Shown: positions 34,680 through 43,729, numbered from the stretch's first letter. The stretch is DNA of 64,000 bases from Mesolinea sp040772305 (GCA_040772305.1 JAXGYK010000001.1:744001-808000), one strand, 5' to 3'. Made by a program: numbers and translations. The notes: generated by a model not told the origin, from the letters alone.

Positions 34680-34919
34680 ATTAATACCTCCAAACTTAAG
34701 AATAATATTTTTATCAGCTCAATACAATGAGACAGTTTAAAAAGTCATCTCAATAATCAGGTAAATTTCCCCTCTTATTGCGCTACGTCGAGCTTTTGAG
34801 CATCTTTTTCTTGGACCTGGCAGCTTTCCATTTCTTGTGCCATGCCTGATTGTGTGTAAGCCGCTTATTTTTTGCTTCCGTTTCCTCCGGCTGGGCCTTT
34901 CTGTACCCTGGCCAGGCTA

Positions 34920-34935
34920 TGTTAAAATGTGTCCA
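34920..34935 (+). promoter_or_regulatory. Extended -10 promoter giving a leaderless GT2 transcript
   Basis: TG-T-TAAAAT (34920-34928) is an extended -10 element. Its expected transcription start, seven bases after the -10, falls on the A of the ATG at 34935. No ribosome-binding site is present. No good -35. Confidence 0.5.
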
Positions 34936-35903
34936 TGATAAGTCAAAACCCGCTGGTCAGCATCATCACCCCTTCCTTCAACCAGGCTGCATATCTGGAA
35001 AAGACGATTCAGTCGGTATTAGCCCAAGATTACGAGAATATTGAATATTGGGTCATTGATGGCGGTTCAACGGATGGTACCCTTCGCATTCTGGATCGTT
35101 ACAGCAAACGCCTCACTGGCTGGGTCTCGGAGTGTGATCAGGGTCAGGCCGATGGTATCAACAAGGGTTTCAAACATGTCACTGGCGAGATTGTTGCCTG
35201 GCTCAACAGCGACGACCTCTATAAGCCGGGGGCAGTGACTGCTGCTGTACGCGCCTTCCAAAAATATCCGGAAGCAAGCTTTGTCTACAGCGATGTCGAA
35301 AGTATTGATAATCTGGGTCGGCCCTTCAACCGTATGCGCTATGCCAACTGGGGGCTTGCAGGGCTGCTGCAGTTCCGCATCATTGGTCAGCCGGGGGTTT
35401 TTATGCGCCGTGATCTCTTGGAGCGTGTGGGTGGTTTGGATCCTAACTATCATTATATTTTGGACCACAAACTTTGGCTGGAGCTGGCAGCCCTGGCAGA
35501 ACCGCAATATATTCCTGGACAAGTTTGGGCACAGGCTCGTGTTCACCCTGGCGCGAAAAATTTGGCCGCCACAGAGAAGTTTGGCCCCGAAGCATTTCGT
35601 TTGGCCAAGTGGATTGGTAACCAGGAAATCTTTTATCCGCTCAACGCGCAACTGCATCGCAGAATTTGGGCGGGTGCATATCGCTTTTATGCTTTTTACC
35701 TGGTGGAGGCAAACCAGCCGCGCGAAGCATTAGCAATGTACAGACACAGCTTGCGTCTGAATTCAAAGCCGGCTCTAAAAGACTGGAAGCGGATTGCTTT
35801 GGCTATGGCTGGCAGTCTGGGTTTAAGCAAATTACGCCGCCCTGTGGATTGGCTGCGCAAACGCTTTTATAAGATCTTTCAGAAGGGTGCCCGGTATGGC
35901 TGA
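34935..35903 (+). CDS. GT2-family glycosyltransferase (tandem copy 1)
   Basis: A GT-A inverting glycosyltransferase of about 322 residues: LVSIITPSFNQAAYLEKTI at the N-terminus, DGGSTDGT, CDQGQADGINKGF, and WLNSDDLYKPGA with the metal-site SDD. Acceptor-side segment DHKLWLELAAL. The C-terminal 60 residues are basic and may contact the membrane. It closely resembles the next gene over its first 100 residues, pointing to tandem duplication. ATG 34935 is chosen over GTG 34929 on promoter position. Confidence 0.87.
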   Translation: MISQNPLVSIITPSFNQAAYLEKTIQSVLAQDYENIEYWVIDGGSTDGTLRILDRYSKRLTGWVSECDQGQADGINKGFKHVTGEIVAWLNSDDLYKPGAVTAAVRAFQKYPEASFVYSDVESIDNLGRPFNRMRYANWGLAGLLQFRIIGQPGVFMRRDLLERVGGLDPNYHYILDHKLWLELAALAEPQYIPGQVWAQARVHPGAKNLAATEKFGPEAFRLAKWIGNQEIFYPLNAQLHRRIWAGAYRFYAFYLVEANQPREALAMYRHSLRLNSKPALKDWKRIALAMAGSLGLSKLRRPVDWLRKRFYKIFQKGARYG

Positions 35904-36681
35904 AACATCTCCGCTGGTTAGTATCGTTACACCTTCCTATAACCATGCCCAGTTTTTGGAAGAAACAATCCTCTCGGTGCTGGAGCAGGATTATGCGAAC
36001 ATCGAGTACATGGTTATGGATGGCGGCTCTACAGATGGGAGCAGGGAAATTATCGAGCGTTACGCGTCGCGGCTGAGTTATTGGCAGAGTAAGCCCGATG
36101 CAGGTCAGACCGATGCAATCAACCAGGGGTTTGCCCGGGCAAAAGGTCAAATTCTTGCCTGGCTGAACAGCGACGATTATCTTTTGCCGGGGGCTGTCCG
36201 CAAGGCGGTAGCGGCATTAGAAGCAAACCCGGAACTGGGTATGGTTTACGGAGACTGTTTACTGGTAAATGTTCGTGGGGAAACAGTTGCCCGCTTTCCC
36301 GCTGCCCAAACCGATTACGCTAAGTTGCGTCGCGGCTATGTGCATATCCCTCAGCAGGCCAGTTTTTGGCGGGCTGAGCTCTGGCAGCAGGTAGGACCTT
36401 TGGATCCCAGTTTCTACTTTGCTATGGACTATGATTTGTGGACACGGCTGGCGCGGCTAGCGCCGCTGAAGTACCTGCCTGGCGAACCCTGGGCGGCCTT
36501 CCGATTGCATGGCGGGGCAAAAAGCCTGGCTGCGGACGACCGCTGCTGGCCGGAAATGCTGCGGGTACACTACCGCGATGGAGGTAAAAAAATTGCAGCC
36601 TTGCCTGCAAAGTATGTGTTGCGTAAAATCTTACAGCCTCTCCTGATCGCACGGCGCCGTAGGTTATTTTCGGAAGATTAA
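35896..36681 (+). CDS. GT2-family glycosyltransferase (tandem copy 2)
   Basis: 261 residues. Core blocks LVSIVTPSYNHAQFLEETI, DGGSTDGSREII, DAGQTDAINQGF and WLNSDDYLLPGA parallel those of copy 1 position by position; the acceptor side reads YFAMDYDLWTRLARL. It overlaps copy 1 by eight bases, with AGAAGGG ahead of the ATG at 35896. The pair is separated from the main glycan locus by the 31.8-34.7 kb accessory patch but probably serves the same surface glycan. Confidence 0.87.
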   Translation: MAETSPLVSIVTPSYNHAQFLEETILSVLEQDYANIEYMVMDGGSTDGSREIIERYASRLSYWQSKPDAGQTDAINQGFARAKGQILAWLNSDDYLLPGAVRKAVAALEANPELGMVYGDCLLVNVRGETVARFPAAQTDYAKLRRGYVHIPQQASFWRAELWQQVGPLDPSFYFAMDYDLWTRLARLAPLKYLPGEPWAAFRLHGGAKSLAADDRCWPEMLRVHYRDGGKKIAALPAKYVLRKILQPLLIARRRRLFSED

Positions 36682-36903
36682 AGCTTGCCTTTCTTAGCCA
36701 AAGCCCTGAAATCGAAAAAATCTTGGCTTTCACACCAAAAGTATTATTCTTTTGGTTTTCGCAAAAGAGACTTACAAAATAATATTATGGGTGAGGACAA
36801 CGCTTTCATTATTTCGCATTTACAAGGAGGAGGTGTATACCCTCCTGCGCTTCTTATTTAGGTGTGAAACGTTACAATATTCATAGAAGAGAAAGGATTA
36901 AAG

Positions 36904-37422
36904 ATGAATAACAATAAGATAATTGCTTTTCTTGGCGATGAAGGTGTGGAAGAGCTGGAATACCACGTGCCGGCGATGCGGCTGCAGGAAGCAGGCTATA
37001 AGGTGGTGCTGGCTTCCTTGAAGGGAGAAGTCTTCAAGGGGAAAAACGGACTTGTGATTCATCCCGACACTAAGGTTGATACTTTGCAGGCAGATGAGCT
37101 CTTTGGACTTGTATTGCCTGGTGGCTGGTCTCCGGATAAAATGCGCCGTTCGAAAAAGGTAACCGATCTGATCGCTGAGGTTCACAAACAGGGTAAAGTG
37201 ATTGGGATTATATGTCACGGCGGCTTATTGGCAATTAGCGCCGGCATCGTCAACGGACCTGCTACCGGGTCCTTGGGAATTAAAGATGATGTGGTCAATG
37301 CTGGCGGTACCTGGGTTGACGAGCCTGCCTTCACCGATGGTAATTTGGTCTGGGGCCGCGTAGTGGCTGACATTCCCGACTTTAACCGGGAATTAATCGC
37401 CGCGCTTGAAGCCTCTGAATAG
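36904..37422 (+). CDS. DJ-1/PfpI-family protein
   Basis: 172 residues of the class I glutamine-amidotransferase-like fold: FLGDEGVEELEYHVP with the catalytic-site Glu, LVLPGGWSPDKMR, and the nucleophile elbow IICHGG (Cys near residue 103). Relatives have protease, glyoxalase or deglycase activity, or act as chaperones; which one applies cannot be told. RBS GAAAGGA precedes the start and a TTACAAT -10-like box lies about 30 bases ahead. Confidence 0.85.
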   Translation: MNNNKIIAFLGDEGVEELEYHVPAMRLQEAGYKVVLASLKGEVFKGKNGLVIHPDTKVDTLQADELFGLVLPGGWSPDKMRRSKKVTDLIAEVHKQGKVIGIICHGGLLAISAGIVNGPATGSLGIKDDVVNAGGTWVDEPAFTDGNLVWGRVVADIPDFNRELIAALEASE

Positions 37423-37430
37423 TATGGTAA

Positions 37431-37439
37431 TGGTACAAT
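37431..37439 (+). promoter_or_regulatory. Extended -10 element for pdxST
   Basis: TG-G-TACAAT, 37 bases before the pdxS ATG. The same TGGTACAAT string is found before the operon at 23938. No convincing -35. Confidence 0.45.
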
Positions 37440-37475
37440 TATTTTAGATTTTTGAGGTTTTAGAGGAGCGTTTGC

Positions 37476-38363
37476 ATGACGAAGAAAACGTCCAGTATGG
37501 AAGTAAAAACAGGTTTAGCTCAGATGCTTAAAGGCGGTGTGATTATGGACGTAGTCACCCCTGAGCAGGCTCGTATCGCTGAAGATGCCGGCGCAGTGGC
37601 TGTAATGGCCTTGGAGCGTGTTCCGGCAGATATTCGTGCAAGCGGCGGTGTTGCCCGTATGAGCGACCCTGAGCTGGTACTAAAAATCATGGAAAGCGTC
37701 TCCATCCCGGTAATGGCAAAGGTAAGAATTGGGCATTTTGTTGAAGCACAAATTCTGGAAGCTTTAGGTGTGGACTACATTGACGAATCCGAGGTGCTTA
37801 CCCCGGCAGACGAAGCCTTTCACATCGATAAACATGCCTTCAAAGTTCCCTTTGTCTGCGGCTGCCGCAACCTGGGTGAAGCGTTGCGCCGGATTGGTGA
37901 AGGGGCGGCCATGATGCGCACAAAAGGTGAGCCAGGCACCGGGGATGTAGTTGAAGCAGTGCGGCACGCCCGTCAGCTCTACGGCGATATTCGCCGCTTG
38001 CAGAACCTGCCTGATGAAGAGGTAATGACCTTTGCCAAGGAGATCGCCGCTCCTTATGAATTGGTTTTGAAGGTGCGAGAGCTGGGCAGCTTACCCGTGG
38101 TGAACTTTGCCGCCGGTGGAATTGCTACCCCCGCGGACGCAGCTTTGATGATGCAGCTGGGTGTAGATGGTATTTTTGTAGGCTCGGGGATCTTTAAAAG
38201 CGGAGACCCGGCAAAGCGTGCTGCAGCTGTGGTGAAGGCCACTACGCACTATAAAGACGCCAAGATACTGGCAGAAGTCAGCCGAAACCTGGGCGAAGCC
38301 ATGGTGGGCCGTACTGCAGTCAGCCTGGCAGACAGTGAGAAAATGGCGGAGCGCGGTTGGTAA
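37476..38363 (+). CDS. pdxS: Pyridoxal 5'-phosphate synthase subunit PdxS
   Basis: PdxS builds pyridoxal phosphate from ribose-5-phosphate, glyceraldehyde-3-phosphate and ammonia. 295 residues, full length: GVIMDVVTPEQARIAEDAGA, ALERVPADIR, MAKVRIGHFVEAQ with the first Schiff-base lysine region, RTKGEPGTGDVVEAVRH, VNFAAGGIATPADAALMM and GVDGIFVGSGIFKS. It pairs with pdxT four bases downstream, which supplies ammonia. Provides cofactor for aminotransferases. Confidence 0.98.
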   Translation: MTKKTSSMEVKTGLAQMLKGGVIMDVVTPEQARIAEDAGAVAVMALERVPADIRASGGVARMSDPELVLKIMESVSIPVMAKVRIGHFVEAQILEALGVDYIDESEVLTPADEAFHIDKHAFKVPFVCGCRNLGEALRRIGEGAAMMRTKGEPGTGDVVEAVRHARQLYGDIRRLQNLPDEEVMTFAKEIAAPYELVLKVRELGSLPVVNFAAGGIATPADAALMMQLGVDGIFVGSGIFKSGDPAKRAAAVVKATTHYKDAKILAEVSRNLGEAMVGRTAVSLADSEKMAERGW

Positions 38364-38367
38364 GAGC

Positions 38368-38952
38368 ATGAAAATCGGCGTACTCGCCTTACAGGGCGCT
38401 TTTCGGGAACATATTTTCGCCCTGAATAAACTGGAAGCTGAAACTGTTGAGGTGCGCTTGCCTGCGCACCTCAAGTTTTTAGATGGGCTTATTTTGCCCG
38501 GTGGCGAATCCACCGCAATTGGAAAATTGCTGGTGGCTTATGATCTTATAGAGCCGCTCAAAAGTTTTGGAAAAACGAAGCCAATTTGGGGTACCTGTGC
38601 TGGAGCTATTTTGCTAAGCAAGAATGCCGGTAGGCCGCAACCCCTTTTGGAGTTGATGGATATAGAAATTGAACGAAATGCGTTTGGCCGGCAGGTAGAT
38701 TCTTTTGAACTTGACTTGGACTGCCCTTTTTTAAAGCCCCAAAAGCCGGATTATCACGCAACATTCATCCGTGCGCCAGTTATAAAACGGGTGTTTGGAC
38801 AAGCTGAAGCCCTGCTGACATTGCCAGATGGGCGCATTATTGCTGCCCAGCAAGGACATTTACTGGCTACGTCTTTTCACCCTGAACTTACGGATGACTT
38901 GCGATTTCATCGTTACTTTTTGGAGATGACCCAACGAACACCCGCAGTCTGA
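38368..38952 (+). CDS. pdxT: Pyridoxal 5'-phosphate synthase glutaminase subunit PdxT
   Basis: Class I glutaminase that hydrolyses glutamine and channels ammonia to PdxS. Seen: IGVLALQGAFREH at the N-terminus, LPGGESTAIGKL, the nucleophile Cys in WGTCAGAILLSK near residue 76, and the His/Glu pair in ATSFHPELTDD. ATG 38368 gives the usual family start; the longer ORF is an overlap into pdxS. 194 residues. Confidence 0.97.
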   Translation: MKIGVLALQGAFREHIFALNKLEAETVEVRLPAHLKFLDGLILPGGESTAIGKLLVAYDLIEPLKSFGKTKPIWGTCAGAILLSKNAGRPQPLLELMDIEIERNAFGRQVDSFELDLDCPFLKPQKPDYHATFIRAPVIKRVFGQAEALLTLPDGRIIAAQQGHLLATSFHPELTDDLRFHRYFLEMTQRTPAV

Positions 38953-38975
38953 ACGTTGCAGATACACCTGAACTG

Positions 38976-39905
38976 TTGCGCTACGCACATTTGCTGCAAC
39001 CGCTCAATCAATTGCGTCTGCTTACGCGCGGAAACCCCCTGGGCTTGCGTGACCTCTTGGCACGTATTCGACCAGATCTGGATATTAGTACATTGGTGGT
39101 AGAAGGTGGAGCCCCTCCGCCTGCTTTTGCACAATTGCGGCGCTATCGGACCGATTCTACGGCTTACATAAATTTTGCATTGGTCTCACCTATGCAAATT
39201 GCGCAGAAAATGCCTGTTCTTTTGGACCAGATGGCCAAAATTGCCGGAAGCTGGCAGGCTTTGGCAATACTTGCTGACCTCCCTGCAGATTCTGAGCTGT
39301 TGCCATGTATGCGGCGGGGCAATTTTCTTGTTTGGGCTGAACAGATTGTATTTCAGTTTAAGGCTGAAGAAGCCAAGGACAATAACAAGCAATGGCAGTG
39401 GCGGTTTTGGCATAGCGAGGACCTTCTATGTATGCAGACCTTGTATCGTAGGCTGGTTCCGGTACAGCACCAGGCGATTGAGCCGCTTACCCGTAAACGA
39501 ATGCAAGGCTTGCTGCTGCACGACCCAAGCGGCCAACTGCTGGCATATGCTGACTTGGACCAGGGGCAGAAGGGAATTTGGGTGCAGCTTTTTGCTTTGC
39601 CCGAATTGCGTGACCCGCAGGCTCTTTTAGCTATTTATGAGGCGCTGAACAAAAATTATGAACTTTTAGGCCGACCGGTCTACCTGGCATGCAGGTCGTA
39701 CCAGCCTTGGCTGGCAGACCTGGCGCGGCAAGCTGGCTTTGTAGAGCTGCCGGAACAAGTCTTGTTGGTGCGCTATCTTGTGCGCCATGCCCGTGATGAG
39801 ATGTACGAAACGATCAAAGAAGGCGTACCTGTTCAGGCAAGGATTGGTGTGGCTCAATTGAGCCACGAAAGCGCAAAGAAAAAAAGCAAAAAGATGCCAG
39901 GGTAG
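38976..39905 (+). CDS. Conserved-looking protein of unknown function, possible GNAT fold
   Basis: About 309 residues, not recognised. The first half begins HLLQPLNQLRLLTRGNPLGLRDLLA; the second half (LTRKRMQGLLLHDPSGQLLAYADLDQG, then VYLACRSYQPWLADLARQAGFVELPEQVLLVRYLV) follows the strand-turn-strand and final helix-strand order of GNAT acetyltransferases, but the acetyl-CoA loop R/Q-x-x-G-x-G/A is not visible. The C-terminus is lysine-rich. The TTG start at 38976 is uncertain: no ribosome site is evident and no other start lies between it and pdxT. It follows pdxT by 23 bases. Confidence 0.6.
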   Translation: MRYAHLLQPLNQLRLLTRGNPLGLRDLLARIRPDLDISTLVVEGGAPPPAFAQLRRYRTDSTAYINFALVSPMQIAQKMPVLLDQMAKIAGSWQALAILADLPADSELLPCMRRGNFLVWAEQIVFQFKAEEAKDNNKQWQWRFWHSEDLLCMQTLYRRLVPVQHQAIEPLTRKRMQGLLLHDPSGQLLAYADLDQGQKGIWVQLFALPELRDPQALLAIYEALNKNYELLGRPVYLACRSYQPWLADLARQAGFVELPEQVLLVRYLVRHARDEMYETIKEGVPVQARIGVAQLSHESAKKKSKKMPG

Positions 39906-40053
39906 GTTTTGCCTTGGCCTTTGCACTTAACTGGGGCTTAATGCCTGTAAGGCTCTGCTTAGGTTATGCGTATACAGCGTTGATAGACCGATGAAGAAAA
40001 TGCTCTACAATAGATAAGGATAGAAATTATTTTGCCCGGAGCAATTTTTTGAC

Positions 40054-41742
40054 ATGACAATAAACCGAGAACGAATAACTGATGATCTGGATGCCATGCT
40101 GGCGGTTTTTCCTCCAGACCTTGCTGAGGCAGTACGTTCTAACGACAATTTCGATCAGTTGGTTGAGGTTATCCTGGATCAGGGACGCCAGCCAACCGCC
40201 CGTTTCTTTGAGGAAGAAGTAGTACTGCTGAACCGGGTTATCGGTGTGCAGGACATCAACTATGTGGTGGAACGCATTGGGGATTTTGATGCTGATAACC
40301 GTGCAGGAATGGAAAGCACCTTGCATCGTATTTCCGCAATTCGCAACCGGCGCGGACATATCGTGGGCCTTACCTGCAGGGTTGGCCGGGCTGTATATGG
40401 GACGATTGACATCATTAACGACCTGATAAGCAGCAATGAGTCGATCCTGATCTTGGGCAAGCCTGGTGTAGGCAAAACAACCATGCTGCGCGAAGCTGCC
40501 CACATTTTGTCTGAAACAAAGCGTGTGGTCATTGTAGATACCAGCAACGAAATTGGGGGAGATGGCGACGTACCGCATCCGGCAGTTGGCAAGGCTCGGC
40601 GAATGCAGGTGCCTAAGCCTTCTTTGCAGCACGAGGTGATGATTGAAGCGGTAGAGAACCATAACCCTGAAGTGATTGTGATTGATGAAATTGGCCGCGA
40701 ACTGGAGGCGCAAGCAGCACGCACTATTGCTGAGCGGGGCGTACAGTTGATCGGCACCGCACATGGTATTGTGCTTGAAAATCTGCTGCTCAACCCTACC
40801 CTGTCGGATTTGGTAGGCGGTATCGAATCTGTGACGCTTTCGGACGACGAAGCCCGCCGGCGCGGAACACAAAAAACAGTTTTGGAACGCCGCTCCCCCC
40901 CTACTTTTACAGTTCTGGTTGAAATGCTGGAGCGTGACCGTGTGGCAGTACACCGGGACGTAGCAGCTGCTGTGGATGCAATACTGCGTGGCTACCCTGT
41001 TCCACCTGAAGAGCGTTACTGGGACGCCAAAGGGAAAATCCATTATATTAAAGCCACCCCGAGCTCAGCACCTACAGCGGCACAGTCACTGCGCCGGAGC
41101 GGAATGGAGAAAGCACCCTTCCAGCGGGAGCATAAACTAAACGGAAAACGCAGCCAAGCTAAAAGCAAGAACAATGACACAGGGTCTTTGCAGTACTCCG
41201 TTGCTGCGGGAAGTTTTTTTGATCTGGGCCCACATGAGCGAAGCGAAGAAGACCCCTTTGCCCAGGAAACAAACACTGGCCAGGAAATCAAAAAGGTGTA
41301 TGCCTATGGAGTAGCCCGTAATCGGCTGCTGCAAGTCATCCGCAATATGGGTGCACCTGCACGCATGGTACGCACCCCTGAAGAAGCGGATATTTTTGTG
41401 ACTCAGCGGCGCTATTACCGTGAACGCTTGCAGCCGGTAGTGGATGCAGAGGAACGCGGGATTCCAATTTATGTCATCAAGAGCAACAGCGGCGTGCAAA
41501 TTGAACAGTTTTTAGCGGACGCTTTCTCGATGCATTGCCCGCGTGAAACAGGAGAAAATGAAGCCCTGCGCCAGGCAAACCAGGCCATAGACCTGATACA
41601 ATCGGGGGAGAAATATGTGAACCTGGCACCAGCTGATGCTCGAACTCGCCGTTTGCAGCACGATATTGCACAAAAGGCCGAACTGGTTTCACAATCCTAT
41701 GGAAAGGAACCCAACCGCTACGTGCGTATCTTCAGGGACTAG
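40054..41742 (+). CDS. AAA-type ATPase with C-terminal R3H domain (Ycf45/SpoIIIAA-like)
   Basis: 562 residues. Residues about 60-330 form a RecA-like ATPase: Walker A GKPGVGKTT, Walker B VIVIDEIG, and GTAHGIVLENLLLNP. This set is typical of the Ycf45/SpoIIIAA-like family. A low-complexity linker (about 335-410) leads to a small alpha/beta region (VARNRLLQVIRNMGAPARM) and an R3H single-strand nucleic-acid-binding domain at the end (ADARTRRLQHDIAQ ... PNRYVRI). Function is not established in any bacterium I can name; binding RNA or ssDNA is expected. A TACAAT at 40006-40011 may be its promoter. It leads the operon to the rhomboid gene. Confidence 0.83.
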   Translation: MTINRERITDDLDAMLAVFPPDLAEAVRSNDNFDQLVEVILDQGRQPTARFFEEEVVLLNRVIGVQDINYVVERIGDFDADNRAGMESTLHRISAIRNRRGHIVGLTCRVGRAVYGTIDIINDLISSNESILILGKPGVGKTTMLREAAHILSETKRVVIVDTSNEIGGDGDVPHPAVGKARRMQVPKPSLQHEVMIEAVENHNPEVIVIDEIGRELEAQAARTIAERGVQLIGTAHGIVLENLLLNPTLSDLVGGIESVTLSDDEARRRGTQKTVLERRSPPTFTVLVEMLERDRVAVHRDVAAAVDAILRGYPVPPEERYWDAKGKIHYIKATPSSAPTAAQSLRRSGMEKAPFQREHKLNGKRSQAKSKNNDTGSLQYSVAAGSFFDLGPHERSEEDPFAQETNTGQEIKKVYAYGVARNRLLQVIRNMGAPARMVRTPEEADIFVTQRRYYRERLQPVVDAEERGIPIYVIKSNSGVQIEQFLADAFSMHCPRETGENEALRQANQAIDLIQSGEKYVNLAPADARTRRLQHDIAQKAELVSQSYGKEPNRYVRIFRD

Positions 41743-41744
41743 CC

Positions 41745-42374
41745 ATGTTTATAAGTTTAGAAGGTCCGGAAGGTTCGGGAAAAACCAGCCAATTGCCTTT
41801 GCTTGCAGACTTTTTGCGCGAGCAAGGCCATAATGTTGTGATTACGCGGGAACCAGGGGGAACCCCTATTAGTGATCAGATACGGGAAGTTCTGGTAAGC
41901 ATGAAAAACCAGGACCTCAGACCACGCACAGAAATTCTGCTTTTTTTAGCCAGTCGTGCACAGCTGGTAGAGCAGCTAATTCAGCCTTCGTTAGCAAGTG
42001 GTAAGATCGTCATTTGTGACCGTTTTAGCGACAGCACCCTGGCATATCAGGGATATGGCCATGGCTTCCCTTTGTCAACGCTGCGGCAGATGCTGGATTT
42101 TGCAACCGGTGGTCTAAAACCAGACTTAACCCTTTATCTGGACCTTGATGTCGAAAGCGGTTTGAAGCGGAAGCAAAACTGTGACGATTGGAACCGTTTG
42201 GATGCTTATGCCTTGGAGTTCCACCGTCGGGTGCGCGAGGGCTACCTTACCCTGGCTGCAGAAGAAAAAGCGCGTTGGTGCATTGTGGATGCTTCGCGAC
42301 CTCAACAGGAAGTACAGACGGCTTTACGGAAGGCCGTACTAACGAAACTAGAAAATCGAGACCAGGTTGTATGA
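41745..42374 (+). CDS. tmk: Thymidylate kinase
   Basis: Phosphorylates dTMP to dTDP. 209 residues: P-loop GPEGSGKTSQ at 7-16, TREPGGTPISDQIR, the DR pair in VICDRFSDSTLAYQGYG, and a lid region with KRKQNCDDWNRLDAY. Full length. It begins three bases after the ATPase gene and overlaps the next coding start region (ATGA), so it sits inside the operon. Confidence 0.96.
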   Translation: MFISLEGPEGSGKTSQLPLLADFLREQGHNVVITREPGGTPISDQIREVLVSMKNQDLRPRTEILLFLASRAQLVEQLIQPSLASGKIVICDRFSDSTLAYQGYGHGFPLSTLRQMLDFATGGLKPDLTLYLDLDVESGLKRKQNCDDWNRLDAYALEFHRRVREGYLTLAAEEKARWCIVDASRPQQEVQTALRKAVLTKLENRDQVV

Positions 42375-42397
42375 GAACTGCTGGCCGAAAGGAACCC

Positions 42398-43729
42398 ATG
42401 AAACGTTTCCAGTTTGTATTAGTAACCTTGCTTGTGTTTATTATGCTTTTGAGCGCGTGTGCTGTTAACACTCCCACACCGCCCTTAACTGAGGCGGAAA
42501 GTACATCAACAGGAGCAAGCGCAGGAATGGAAGAACTTGGCACGCCTTTGCCAACCATTGAATTGCCACCTACACCTACACCGGATACTCGTTTATTCGA
42601 TGAGGAAAATCGTATGATTTGTACAATCTATGAGCCGATGTTCCCCCCGCTTAGCGATGAGGAAAAAGAAGCTATGGCTGGGATCGGAGAGGTTACAGAT
42701 GCTGATCATATCCGTGGCAACCCAGATGCGATCCTGACAGTTATGGAATATTCTGATTTTCAATGCTCGGCCTGCAAGGTGTTCTATGATGAAATTGAGA
42801 AATTTGCGGCACTTTACCCTGATGAGGTGCGTTTAGTTTTTCGGAACTTCCCTTTGATAAGCCTGCACCCCAATGCCACAATGGCTGCCCAGGCTGCAGA
42901 AGCAGCGGCTTTGCAGGGTAAATATTGGGAAATGTACAATTTGCTTTTTTCAAAACAATCGGAATGGAGCACAATGGGGGCAGAGACCCTGGACGCCTGG
43001 CTTAAGGAAGCTGCTGCCGAACTTGGCTTGGACAAGAAGTTTAATGAAGACCTGATAAGTCAGGAAATTACGGATAAGGTGCAAAGTGATCTGGAAGCGG
43101 CGATGACTGCTGGCTTGAACCAAACCCCGACGGTGTTCCTGAATGGGCGCTATTGGCCCTATAACTGGGATGTAAACACCCTTAGTATGGTGCTGAAGGT
43201 CGTTCAAGCTGAAAAGAATCTGGAAACCGAATGCCCACCCTATACGATTGATCAGGAAAAAGAATATTTTGCCACTATCGAGCTGGAACATGGCGATGTG
43301 GTGATAGAGCTCTTCCCAAAGCAGGCACCAATGGCCGTAAATTCGTTTGTCTACTTAGCACGCAAAGGCTTTTATGATGGGGTGACTTTTCACCGGGTAA
43401 TGCACGACTTTGTTGCCCAGGCCGGCGACCCCAGTGGTACCGGCATTAGCGGCAGCGGCTATGAATTTCGTGAGGAAGTAGTGTCGGAATTAACCTTCGA
43501 TAAAGAAGGTGTTGTGGGTGTGGCTAAGACCACCATGCCCAATACCAGCGGTTCGCAATTCTTTATCACCTATGGACCAGCTCCGGAACTGGATGGCGGT
43601 TATACTATTTTTGGGCAGGTAGTAAGCGGAATGGATGTGGTGAAACAAATTACTGAACGCGACCCACAGGCTAATCCGGATGTACCCGAAGGGGATAAGA
43701 TCATCACTATCACGATCGAAGAGAAATAA
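42398..43729 (+). CDS. Lipoprotein fusing a DsbA-type thioredoxin domain to a cyclophilin domain
   Basis: 443 residues. Signal peptide with lipobox LLSAC (Cys21), then a Thr/Pro-rich linker to about residue 75. Residues 95-280 form a DsbA-like domain with the redox pair C123-S-A-C126 and the cis-proline loop NQTPTVFLNG. Residues 289-443 form a cyclophilin peptidyl-prolyl isomerase with FHRVMHDFVAQAGDP and GSQFFITY. It should oxidise thiols and isomerise prolines in proteins outside the membrane. ATG 42398 is chosen for AAAGGA five bases ahead and the signal peptide; upstream extension is a shadow of tmk. Its neighbours are two membrane proteases. Confidence 0.9.
   Translation: MKRFQFVLVTLLVFIMLLSACAVNTPTPPLTEAESTSTGASAGMEELGTPLPTIELPPTPTPDTRLFDEENRMICTIYEPMFPPLSDEEKEAMAGIGEVTDADHIRGNPDAILTVMEYSDFQCSACKVFYDEIEKFAALYPDEVRLVFRNFPLISLHPNATMAAQAAEAAALQGKYWEMYNLLFSKQSEWSTMGAETLDAWLKEAAAELGLDKKFNEDLISQEITDKVQSDLEAAMTAGLNQTPTVFLNGRYWPYNWDVNTLSMVLKVVQAEKNLETECPPYTIDQEKEYFATIELEHGDVVIELFPKQAPMAVNSFVYLARKGFYDGVTFHRVMHDFVAQAGDPSGTGISGSGYEFREEVVSELTFDKEGVVGVAKTTMPNTSGSQFFITYGPAPELDGGYTIFGQVVSGMDVVKQITERDPQANPDVPEGDKIITITIEEK

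Noticed and set aside
36690..36735. AGCCAA...TTGGCT pairing after the second GT2 gene
   Set aside because: Loop of nearly 20 bases and weak T-run; the end of this transcript remains unassigned.
36787..36861. 24-residue frame with a GGAGG...CCTCC hairpin before the DJ-1 gene
   Set aside because: No ribosome site ahead and no recognisable sequence; the hairpin lacks a T-run, so neither a gene nor a terminator can be supported.
40027..41043. 338-codon open frame on the minus strand
   Set aside because: It lies wholly inside the R3H ATPase gene, whose motifs are clear, and its translation shows no recognisable domain.
42188..42397. 70-residue extension of the DsbA-cyclophilin protein
   Set aside because: It is a shadow of tmk and would bury the signal peptide and lipobox.
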